27,300 nucleotides of DNA from JAHELQ01 sp965603365 (GTDB lineage Bacteria; Acidobacteriota; Aminicenantia; UBA2199), in contig CBFDCR010000068.1 in NCBI GenBank assembly GCA_965603365.1, forward strand, positions 1 to 27,300, given 5' to 3'. Below, in pieces: positions 8,878 to 15,305 of the stretch. The notes under the pieces are model-generated. The model worked only from the letters and a program-made list of their open reading frames with translations. It did not search any database and had not been told where the DNA came from. The translations under genes were made by a program, and so were the position numbers. Every line of letters begins with the position of its first letter. Position 1 is the stretch's first letter.

Positions 8878-9819
8878 TCAATACTCCCGGTATTGAATAA
8901 AGGCCAAAAGGTTTTGCATCGCCTGCCGGTAAATAGAATCGGGGAACTGTAAAATAAATTCTGAACAGGCTTTATGGTACCGATCGATCTCCTTTAAAGA
9001 CAGGCCCTTAATGTTGTGCTCTTTCAGCAGTTCCAGGAATCGCCGTGCATCCATTTCCTGAAAGTTTTCGACGACATCCTTCCTGGTCTTTTTCAACAGC
9101 AGGATAATGGGCAGGGTAATCTTGCCCTCCTTCAGGTCCCGAAAACGGTCTTTTCCCGATTTTTCGGAGAAGATATCGATTATATCGTCACTGATCTGGA
9201 ATATCGTGCCGAAATTGAGGCCAAAATCGTAAAATTGTCTGGCCCGGGCCTCCGGATCACCGTTTACGGCAGAGGCGATCTGGGAAACCCCGGCAAACAG
9301 GGAAGAGGTCTTTTTCTGGATAATCTCCGTATAGGTCTTTTGCTTGATATCGGTGTTGAGGTGATTTTCGATTTCGATCAATTGCCCCTCGATCATGAGT
9401 AACGCCGCCTCGAGTATGATGTCCATAATGAAATTTTTGTGGATTTTATTGAGGGAAAACAGGGAACTGATAAACAGAAAGTCCCCCCACAAAACCGAGA
9501 CATGGTTACCGAAATTAACATTCAGGGTCTTTTCCCCCCTTCGATAATTGGAGTTGTCCACCACATCGTCGTGTATCAGGCTGGAGAGGTGAAAGAGCTC
9601 GATGGCGGCGGCGATGGCCGGTAAATCTTCGGTGACGGAGTTGTTCATGCCGGCCAGCAGGAACAGCAGGGTGGACCGGATTCGTTTGCCTTTGGCGGTG
9701 GGGGTGTGGTGCGACATCTTCTTGACCAGGCTGACATTGCTTTTCACAACCCTTTTTAAGATCAAATTGGTCTCCTCCAGAAGACCTTTGATGGGTTCCT
9801 GTATCTCTTTAAGGTTCAT
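8878..9819 (-). CDS. Trans-polyprenyl diphosphate synthase (IspB/heptaprenyl type)
   Basis: 313 residues from the preferred start. Condenses isopentenyl diphosphate onto an allylic diphosphate to make long all-trans chains, usually for quinone side chains. Visible: the KGKRIRS substrate motif (a variant of GGKRIRP), first aspartate-rich motif HDDVVD (Asp84, Asp85, Asp88), RRG after it, and the second motif SDDIID (Asp211, Asp212, Asp215) followed by KDRFRDLKEGKITLP. Length and motifs fit octaprenyl/heptaprenyl synthases rather than short-chain IspA, but chain length is not determined here. Start choice: in-frame ATGs at 9873, 9828 and 9819 exist. A promoter (TTGCAA, 17 bp, TAAAAT) ends seven bases before 9819, and homologs usually begin close to this point, so I favour 9819 and a leaderless mRNA. 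First gene of the minus-strand operon with CYTH and the nucleotidyltransferase. Confidence 0.9.
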   Translation of the reverse strand: MNLKEIQEPIKGLLEETNLILKRVVKSNVSLVKKMSHHTPTAKGKRIRSTLLFLLAGMNNSVTEDLPAIAAAIELFHLSSLIHDDVVDNSNYRRGEKTLNVNFGNHVSVLWGDFLFISSLFSLNKIHKNFIMDIILEAALLMIEGQLIEIENHLNTDIKQKTYTEIIQKKTSSLFAGVSQIASAVNGDPEARARQFYDFGLNFGTIFQISDDIIDIFSEKSGKDRFRDLKEGKITLPIILLLKKTRKDVVENFQEMDARRFLELLKEHNIKGLSLKEIDRYHKACSEFILQFPDSIYRQAMQNLLAFIQYREY

Positions 9820-9826
9820 TTTCGCC

Positions 9827-9855
9827 ATTTTATCATCAATCGTAATATTTTGCAA
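9827..9855 (-). promoter_or_regulatory. Sigma-70-type promoter of the polyprenyl synthase operon
   Basis: On the minus strand, TTGCAA (9850-9855) and TAAAAT (9827-9832) are separated by 17 bp. The expected transcription start is 9820, one base before the ATG at 9819, which implies a leaderless transcript. Confidence 0.55.
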
Positions 9856-9921
9856 TCCACCGCCACGCTGCATTCAAGCTTATCGTCTGAAAGGGCAATT
9901 CGCACTTATGGCTGCAATTAG

Positions 9922-9949
9922 TTGCATTTTTTTTCTCATTTGATATAAT
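9922..9949 (+). promoter_or_regulatory. Extended -10 promoter of the peptide precursor gene
   Basis: TTGCAT (9922-9927), a 16-bp T-rich spacer and a perfect TATAAT (9944-9949) preceded by TG plus one base (extended -10). The predicted start near 9956 gives an 88-base 5' leader before the 58-codon gene at 10044. It is among the best promoter matches in the window and points to substantial expression of the small gene. Confidence 0.65.
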
Positions 9950-9965
9950 ATGATTTTGGGTCTCG

Positions 9966-10022
9966 ATGAAAGGCATAGTAGAGATACAAGCACGAATAAA
10001 ATTTTTTGTGCATAAAAAATAA
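9966..10022 (+). CDS. Possible 18-codon upstream ORF in the precursor leader
   Basis: ATG at 9966 lies about 10 bases after the predicted transcription start and opens an 18-codon frame (MKGIVEIQARIKFFVHKK) ending with TAA at 10020-10022, 21 bases before the precursor ATG. There is no Shine-Dalgarno. It could be chance; it is listed because near-5'-end ATGs seem to be used as starts elsewhere in this window. Confidence 0.2.
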   Translation: MKGIVEIQARIKFFVHKK

Positions 10023-10043
10023 TTAAATGAGGAGGAAGCATCT

Positions 10044-10220
10044 ATGAAAAAGAAAATCGCATTAAGCCTGAAAGATTTAAAGGTGAAGAGTTTTGTCACG
10101 GCAATGGACCCGAAAGCCGCCCAAAAAGTAAAAGGAGGGATTTATACGATTGAGTTTCATCCCTGCAACACCAATGAAGACGGCTGTATTCCTCACACGG
10201 AATATCCGCCTTTCTGTTAG
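10044..10220 (+). CDS. Pinensin-type lanthipeptide-like (RiPP) precursor peptide
   Basis: 58-residue gene with a near-perfect ribosome binding site (AGGAGGA at 10030-10036, seven bases before ATG) and a strong upstream promoter. Residues 1-32 form a charged leader with ALSLKDLKVKSFVTAMD (residues 6-22), resembling the LxLxxLxVxSFxT leader signature I know from pinensin-family class I lanthipeptides. It ends in KVKGG, a double-glycine site after Gly32. The predicted core (residues 33-58) has three Cys (41, 48, 58) and three Thr (35, 43, 52), no Ser, two Pro-rich turns, and ends in Cys. This fits dehydration of Thr and cyclisation on Cys, but that is inference. No LanB, LanC, radical SAM enzyme, peptidase or exporter is encoded in this window; the flanking genes are a polyprenyl synthase (divergent) and a TPR protein (convergent). 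The peptide may instead be a disulfide or other RiPP substrate. The gene call itself is strong; the function is moderate. Confidence 0.75.
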   Translation: MKKKIALSLKDLKVKSFVTAMDPKAAQKVKGGIYTIEFHPCNTNEDGCIPHTEYPPFC

Positions 10221-10299
10221 TCGTATAAAGGCAAAAGCCGAGTACACTACCCGGTTTCAGTGCAGTGGAATCCGGATATAAGGAAGGTGGACAAAGGAG

Positions 10300-12039
10300 C
10301 TATTGATAGGACACATCGGTCTGAACCGAGAAAAAATGGTAATCTCTGTATAGGTGGGTTTGTTTTGCCAGTGTCATCCGTTTCCCTCTTTTATTAATAT
10401 ATGAATTCACCAGGTAAAATTTGCTGGGAAAGCGGACACCGATGTGTTCTATACCATACTCCGCCACCGAAATAATCTGGGGAACTGCCCGGTCTCTCTT
10501 TGCCTGGGAGAGGGCCTGCTGAAAGTTCTCGATGGATTTGGGATTCAACTCAATCTTCATGACGCTGCCGTCTGTCTCTTTTATCCAGACCTTGCCGAAG
10601 AGGGGATTTATTTTCATCTGTGATCGGGGAATCACATCCAGTATCACCGTCTGTTCTCCCCATAAAACCTCTTCCCCGATGATGCGATAGACGAAATAAT
10701 CCTGCCAATACCTGACCAGCATGGCCACGGGCCCAAAGATGATTTTTTCCACGTTGGGATGATCGGCTTTCGGGTCTATCACCGTCTCTTTTACCTTGCG
10801 ATCGTTTTTGCGAACCAGGGTCCTCATCTCTTTGGTTTCTTTGTTTTTTCGGATTAATCGATAGTCGTACACATAAGTGATTTTTTCGCTGTTATCGGCT
10901 CGATTGTACCGAATATTATAACGAAGCCCCTTATTGATGGAGGGCCTTGAACCTTCGCCGAGCCACTGGCTCTCTTCTTCCAGACAGACAAAATCAAAGG
11001 AGGCATTGTAGAGCCGGCGGCAGTAGACATCGCATTTTTTAAGAATTTTTTTCAGCCTGGCCTCTCGGGCCATCTCTGCCGGTGTTTGTGTCAATCGGTT
11101 CCATTCCTGCATGCACCGTAGACGGTCCCGGTTGTCGATATCCTTCCAGGCAAAGTGTTGACTCTTGATCAAAGAGTCATACTCCCGGACCGCCTGCTCG
11201 TAATATTTCCTGGCCGGAACCGGTTCGCCTGCTTTCTGGTAATAGGCGGCGATTTTGCCATAGCCTTTGGCCCGTCTTCCCGAGGGAGCCGCTTTTTTGT
11301 AAGCTGCCGCCGCTTTGTGATACCGCCGGTTGTTAAAATAGGCGTCGCCAAGGGCTTGAAAACCTGCGAATCTGTCCTGCTCGGCACACTTTTCGTAATA
11401 TTGGGCGGCCTCTTCGTAAGCGCCGTGATGAAAGAGAATATCGGCCAGGACCTTATAACACTCCTTTCGCCTCTTCTTTTTGTGCTCTTGACACCAGGCG
11501 GCGGCCTGCTGCAATTGCCCGTTCTCAATCCGGTTGAGAAGCAGGCTGAAACCGCTGATGGCCGGTGTCGGGTGAAAATAAAATTTTGCCTTTAATCGAG
11601 CCCGGGTTGTCCCGGCAGAATCTCTAAAGACCAACAGGCCTTCCTGCGGCAATGTTATCGTAAGACTTCGGCTGCCTGCATCCCGGAATTTGATTTTAAC
11701 CATTCGGGGAACAGCGAGGCTGTCCGGTTGAAAGGGCCCCAGATTGACCGTCAAGTGGTGGCTGGGGATCTGAATTTCAATGGTCGGCAACTGCTTGAGC
11801 CCCACCGCCTCCAGCAGTGAGCGAACACCGGTCATATCGATTTCAAACGCCCTGATCCCTCCGGCAGGGGCGGCCGTCAATTCAGAAAAGGCGTTCAGCA
11901 CCAGGACCGGTCGCTGCCGTTGAAGTATATCCCAGGGAGACGGCGTTTCTGCCTGCTGAAGGGCAGGCCCCACACCCTTTATTAAAAGTATTAAAGAGAC
12001 GAAGATCGTCCATTTTAATTTTCCAGATTGAATAGCCAT
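10300..12039 (-). CDS. Exported TPR protein with LolA/MucB-like C-terminal region
   Basis: About 579 residues; not a family I can name. An N-terminal signal peptide (GKLKWTIFVSLILLIKGVG) directs export. Next comes a beta-rich domain of about 130 residues. Around residues 175-290 are at least three TPR-like repeats, for example ADILFHHGAYEEAAQYYEKCA, GDAYFNNRRYHKAAAAYKKA and AAYYQKAGEPVPARKYYEQA. After a helical linker, the last 210 residues are rich in alternating polar/hydrophobic strands (VYDYRLIRK, WGEQTVILDVIPRSQ, FGKVWIKETDGSVMKIEL). These resemble the lipoprotein-binding half-barrel of LolA or MucB/RseB-type proteins. Start: ATG 12039 follows TACAAT (12045-12050) by five bases and gives a normal signal peptide; ATG 12054 with an upstream AGG is the alternative. 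It is divergent from a sigma factor gene, so a role in envelope sensing is conceivable but unproven. Confidence 0.75.
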   Translation of the reverse strand: MAIQSGKLKWTIFVSLILLIKGVGPALQQAETPSPWDILQRQRPVLVLNAFSELTAAPAGGIRAFEIDMTGVRSLLEAVGLKQLPTIEIQIPSHHLTVNLGPFQPDSLAVPRMVKIKFRDAGSRSLTITLPQEGLLVFRDSAGTTRARLKAKFYFHPTPAISGFSLLLNRIENGQLQQAAAWCQEHKKKRRKECYKVLADILFHHGAYEEAAQYYEKCAEQDRFAGFQALGDAYFNNRRYHKAAAAYKKAAPSGRRAKGYGKIAAYYQKAGEPVPARKYYEQAVREYDSLIKSQHFAWKDIDNRDRLRCMQEWNRLTQTPAEMAREARLKKILKKCDVYCRRLYNASFDFVCLEEESQWLGEGSRPSINKGLRYNIRYNRADNSEKITYVYDYRLIRKNKETKEMRTLVRKNDRKVKETVIDPKADHPNVEKIIFGPVAMLVRYWQDYFVYRIIGEEVLWGEQTVILDVIPRSQMKINPLFGKVWIKETDGSVMKIELNPKSIENFQQALSQAKRDRAVPQIISVAEYGIEHIGVRFPSKFYLVNSYINKRGKRMTLAKQTHLYRDYHFFSVQTDVSYQ

Positions 12040-12115
12040 ACGAAATTGTAGCATCAAGCTTGCCTGAAAAAAACCAAAAAATTGTCCAGCCCAGAGGACA
12101 TTTTGATTTTACCTT

Positions 12116-12144
12116 TTGCCATTGCCTTCGATTTGGATTATAAT
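12116..12144 (+). promoter_or_regulatory. Sigma-70-type promoter of the sigma factor operon
   Basis: TTGCCA (12116-12121), 17 bp, TATAAT (12139-12144). Expected start 12151, three bases before the ATG at 12154. The -10 box is the left part of TATAATTATA (12139-12148), which reads as a -10 box on both strands. Confidence 0.65.
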
Positions 12145-12153
12145 TATACCAGG

Positions 12154-13011
12154 ATGAAACAAAAAAACATAAATTTGAGAGAGGCAGGGCAGGGGACTGC
12201 GGCAGATGCAGCGGATCGAGATGAATCTTTTTATGAGAGCATTATTCACCAGCATTGGCCCTTTATTGAAAAGCAGTGTTTCAAGGCCGTTCGCCTCAGG
12301 CTTCAGAAGATATCCTGGGCCAATCCAGAGGCCAACCTGGATATTGCCGTCGAGAACGAGGCGTTGGAATTATCCAACCGGCTGCTGGATACATTAAAGG
12401 CCGACCATTATCGGGTGCTCAAACAGTTCAAGAGAAATGCCAAATTGAGCACCTATTTCACCACCATCATCGCCCGGCAGGCGGTGGATTTGATTCGGGA
12501 GAAGCGGGGCCGGAGCCGGGAAAAGGAGCGGGCCAGGGAATTCGGACAACTGGGTGAGCGCATCTATGAGATGATGGTCAAGCAGGGATTATCGGCCGAC
12601 GAAATTTACCGAAACTTAAAGTCCAACAACGGTGTGGCTACCTCCCTCCAGGAGGTAGAGCAGGTCATCGACAGGATAAAGGGCAAGGGGACAAAAAATC
12701 CCGGAGAAGCAGAAGATTTGACCGTTCCCGATACCCACAGCAATCCGGAGACCATTTTGATCGAGCAGCAGCAGCGGGCTAAGATCGATGAGGTTACCGG
12801 CCGATTGATTGCCCAATTGAAGGGAGAAGAGCGGCTCATCCTGAGGATGCGCTTCCCCGCCGCCGAAGGGCAAGCCCCCATGAAGGTGAAGGCTATCGCC
12901 AGGACACTTAACATCAGTGAAAAGGCGGTTTACAAGAGAATCGATCGCATCTTGCAGCGCTGCCGGGACATCTTAAATAGCGAAGGGTTGGGGCGCCATG
13001 ATTTACTTTAA
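12154..13011 (+). CDS. RNA polymerase sigma-70 family factor
   Basis: 285 residues. Region 2 is recognisable around residues 85-125 (VLKQFKRNAKLSTYFTTIIARQAVDLIREKR, with the STYF...IA core). Region 4 is at the C-terminus, with GEERLILRMRF followed by the helix-turn-helix KVKAIARTLNISEKAVYKRIDRIL. Between them lies an unusually long linker of about 100 residues (GLSADEIYRNLKSN...EVEQVIDRIKGKG) that resembles an extra helical domain. It is an ECF-like alternative sigma factor rather than a housekeeping one. The next gene encodes a zinc-finger anti-sigma-like membrane protein, so the two are a likely pair. I took the ATG at 12154: upstream in-frame starts (TTG 12082) would lie before the promoter. 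The resulting mRNA would have almost no leader. Confidence 0.85.
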   Translation: MKQKNINLREAGQGTAADAADRDESFYESIIHQHWPFIEKQCFKAVRLRLQKISWANPEANLDIAVENEALELSNRLLDTLKADHYRVLKQFKRNAKLSTYFTTIIARQAVDLIREKRGRSREKERAREFGQLGERIYEMMVKQGLSADEIYRNLKSNNGVATSLQEVEQVIDRIKGKGTKNPGEAEDLTVPDTHSNPETILIEQQQRAKIDEVTGRLIAQLKGEERLILRMRFPAAEGQAPMKVKAIARTLNISEKAVYKRIDRILQRCRDILNSEGLGRHDLL

Positions 13012-13023
13012 AATAGAAAAAAT

Positions 13024-13051
13024 GTATGCCTGTCCGACTAAAAGGACATAC
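13024..13051 (+). other. Imperfect hairpin between sigma and anti-sigma genes
   Basis: GTAT (13024-13027) plus GTCC (13032-13035) pair with GGAC (13044-13047) and ATAC (13048-13051), leaving a four-base bulge and an eight-base loop. It lies in the 57-base spacer, 17 bases before the anti-sigma start, and has no U-tract, so it is not a typical terminator. It could affect the ratio of the two proteins. Confidence 0.35.
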
Positions 13052-13068
13052 AATGCGGAGCAAAAACC

Positions 13069-14457
13069 ATGAAAGAAGGTAAAGATAGACAAAACGCAGC
13101 CGTATTCGCCGATGAAATTCTGGGGCAGACCCTGTCCAGGGCTTTGCACCGGGATCAACCGGTAGGCTGTTTGAATCCGGAGGAGATGGCCGCCCTCGTC
13201 GACGGGCGCCTCCAGGGCGAACAGAGGGATCGGCTGATGCACCATATCTCCGCCTGCGACCGATGTTACGATATCTTTATTTTAAGTGCGGAAATGCAAG
13301 AAGATATGGGCAAAAAGAGAATCGTCGTGTTTCGTCCGCTGGCCTTAGCCGCCAGTGTCCTGCTGGTGGTACTCTCCATTGTGATCATCTACAAGAGCGG
13401 TATTTCCCTAAAGCAGGAAGAGCCAGCCTATCCCTCCTCCGAGACCAGCGGGGAGTTCCGACCCGAATCGATGCCCAAAAAGGCAGAGGCTTTCAAGGCC
13501 GCCGGGGATGAAGAAGAGGTGACAACTCCGTCAGAAGAGAAACCGCAGCCGCTGGCAAAACAGGTAACCGGAAAAGGGGCAGACAGGCGGGATGAATCCA
13601 AATATGAGGAGACCCGGCGCAAACGGTCGGGGGCCAGGGGTGCCAAACTGGAAGAGCCGCTCCAGAAGGAGATGAAGGCTAAAACGGCAACAAAGGCAAC
13701 AGCCGAGCCATTGGCAGAAGCAGTGGGCGAAAAAAAGGCGGCCGGCCGGGAAGGGGAAGAGAAGGCCGAACAACGGTTGCAGGCCCCGCCGCCAAAGGCA
13801 GCCCAGGCAGCCGTCGGCGGTACCCAGGAAGGTGAAGTCCTTGATAGCCTTGATAAGGATGAACCCACCTGGCAGGAAGTGGATCGTTTGAATCTGCAGC
13901 AGTTTCCCCAGCGGAAATATATCCCCCCGAAGGAGCAGAAACACCTTTTTAACGAGGCCATCAACCTGACCAACAAACTGGGAGGCGAACTGTCGGAAAT
14001 GCAGCGACAGGCCCATCAAAAGCAGGATTACAGCCAGATCCAGAACTATCAAAGAAGAGCCGGCCCCTTTCTCAACGTAGTGGTGCAAAGGGGTACCAAT
14101 TATGTCTCTCCCAATATCACCTATTTTCAGCAGCGCAGTAAGCCCGGCTCTATTGAGTACCGGTTTTACGAGCTGGCCCGCTTCGGCTGGTATTACCACG
14201 GCACCTGGTACGAGAGGGGGGGGAACCTGGCCCAGACGCTTCGTTACCTCGACACCCGAAAAGAATCGGAAAAAGTCGACCCCACCGACGCCAAAGCCAG
14301 CAAAATGGGACAGCAGCCCGGGTACCCGGACAAACGGCTCCTGGGGAAATGGAAGAAGTTGCAGCCCCGATTAAGCGGCATCTTTCGCGAGATCGCCGAC
14401 CAGACCATCGAATACTTAAGCCAGAAATCAGAGCCAGATAAAGACGAGAGGCGTTAA
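13069..14457 (+). CDS. Membrane-anchored anti-sigma-like protein with zinc-finger N-terminus
   Basis: 462 residues. The cytoplasmic N-terminus has a ZAS-like motif: Cys34 in GCLNPEEMAALVDGRL, then His59-x3-Cys63-x2-Cys66 in HHISACDRC. One transmembrane helix follows near residues 87-108 (LALAASVLLVVLSIVIIY). Residues about 115-270 are a low-complexity Lys/Glu/Ala-rich stretch, and the last 185 residues form a separate, more complex region (NLQQFPQRKYIPPKEQ, LARFGWYYHGTWYERGGN) that should lie outside the membrane. ZAS anti-sigma factors hold an ECF sigma at the membrane until a signal releases it. The sigma gene is 57 bases upstream. Start ATG 13069 has GGAG eight bases before it. The C-terminal region is not one I recognise and may be the sensor. 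Confidence 0.78.
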   Translation: MKEGKDRQNAAVFADEILGQTLSRALHRDQPVGCLNPEEMAALVDGRLQGEQRDRLMHHISACDRCYDIFILSAEMQEDMGKKRIVVFRPLALAASVLLVVLSIVIIYKSGISLKQEEPAYPSSETSGEFRPESMPKKAEAFKAAGDEEEVTTPSEEKPQPLAKQVTGKGADRRDESKYEETRRKRSGARGAKLEEPLQKEMKAKTATKATAEPLAEAVGEKKAAGREGEEKAEQRLQAPPPKAAQAAVGGTQEGEVLDSLDKDEPTWQEVDRLNLQQFPQRKYIPPKEQKHLFNEAINLTNKLGGELSEMQRQAHQKQDYSQIQNYQRRAGPFLNVVVQRGTNYVSPNITYFQQRSKPGSIEYRFYELARFGWYYHGTWYERGGNLAQTLRYLDTRKESEKVDPTDAKASKMGQQPGYPDKRLLGKWKKLQPRLSGIFREIADQTIEYLSQKSEPDKDERR

Positions 14458-15140
14458 GGAAAAATGTGGTTTAAGATGCCGGAGGCGCGAAGGGCGTAAA
14501 ACAGAAAATAGATACTGAAGGCAATCAGCAGATAGCCCAGGACTTTAATGACTTTGGTGGTGGTTTCCGGGGTAAACAATTTTTTGACCCGATTGCTGAT
14601 GAACACGATCAGGATAGAGTACGAAAAGGCCCCGGCTATGACCGCGCCCATAAAGATGATTTCGTAGGTCAGGGTGAGGGGGATATAAATTTTTGATTTT
14701 TTAAGGAATGAGAGCATGATCATCCAGGAACCGATACCCAATGGATTGACCATTACCATGGTCAGGCCCTTCAGGATGGCCCATCTCTTGCGCATCACCT
14801 TGCGGACGATCTCTTCTTCCTTTTTCTCAAATTTCTCCACCAGACGGGCATCTTTGAGGGCCAGGAAGCCGATGATAAAGGTAATCGCTCCGGCTGCCAG
14901 CAGAAATATGACCTCCAAATGATTATTCTGGCCGTTTTTTAGAAAGGGAGTGATGCCGAAGAAGGCCACCAGGGCCCAGATCGCGTCCCCCACTGCGGCA
15001 CCGGCACCGACACTTATGGCCTGGATGTTCTGTTTTTTCATGGCATGGTGAAAAACCTCGAGAGCCACCGGTCCGGGCATAATACACAGCCAGAAACCGG
15101 TGAGATAGGCAGCCAGGTAAAACAGAATAATTGTTAGCAT
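14454..15140 (-). CDS. LysE/RhtB-family exporter
   Basis: 228 residues with about six hydrophobic segments. The LysE superfamily hallmark IMPGPVALEVFHHAMKK is near residue 18, followed by the small-residue helix ISVGAGAAVGDAIWALVAFFGI. A charged cytoplasmic loop (KDARLVEKFEKKEEEIVRKVMRKRW) and NPLGIGSWMIML follow. Family members export amino acids or related small molecules; the substrate is unknown. Start: ATG at 15140, because the protein then begins with the first membrane helix and the promoter -10 box ends five bases upstream. A longer frame from 15212 would add 24 residues that overlap that promoter. Tail-to-tail with the anti-sigma gene, sharing TTAA. Confidence 0.8.
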   Translation of the reverse strand: MLTIILFYLAAYLTGFWLCIMPGPVALEVFHHAMKKQNIQAISVGAGAAVGDAIWALVAFFGITPFLKNGQNNHLEVIFLLAAGAITFIIGFLALKDARLVEKFEKKEEEIVRKVMRKRWAILKGLTMVMVNPLGIGSWMIMLSFLKKSKIYIPLTLTYEIIFMGAVIAGAFSYSILIVFISNRVKKLFTPETTTKVIKVLGYLLIAFSIYFLFYALRASGILNHIFP

Positions 15141-15145
15141 GAACC

Positions 15146-15175
15146 ATTTTACGCAATATAGGCAGGTTAAGTCAA
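15146..15175 (-). promoter_or_regulatory. Promoter of the LysE-type gene
   Basis: Minus strand: TTGACT (15170-15175), 18 bp, TAAAAT (15146-15151). The predicted start is at 15139-15140, the first base of the ATG, implying a leaderless mRNA. Confidence 0.55.
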
Positions 15176-15305
15176 CTCTATCGGCATTTTTTTTCATGAT
15201 AAATAGAAACAAGCCTATGGCCGCGATTGGGGAATCTATATAAAATTGTCCGACTTATCCATTTTGTTTTTGATATTGAGACGACTCAAAGTCAAGGAGG
15301 AAACG

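Noticed and set aside
9836..10099. 87-residue minus-strand frame across the precursor gene region
   Set aside because: It is low in complexity, has no ribosome binding site, and lies opposite the well-supported 58-codon gene and two promoters.
10251..10275. Hairpin CCGGTTTC...GAATCCGG after the precursor gene as a terminator
   Set aside because: The stem is interrupted by a mismatch and no T-tract follows in either direction; it may help end transcription but is not a convincing terminator.
12082..12153. TTG-initiated extension of the sigma factor
   Set aside because: The promoter -35 and -10 boxes lie inside it, so it would not be present in the mRNA.
13428..14199. Long minus-strand frames opposite the anti-sigma gene
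   Set aside because: They are shadows produced by the repetitive Lys/Glu/Ala codons of the real gene and show no protein-like motifs.
15141..15212. 24-residue extension of the LysE-type protein
   Set aside because: It covers the TTGACT/TAAAAT promoter, and LysE proteins normally begin with the first membrane helix.
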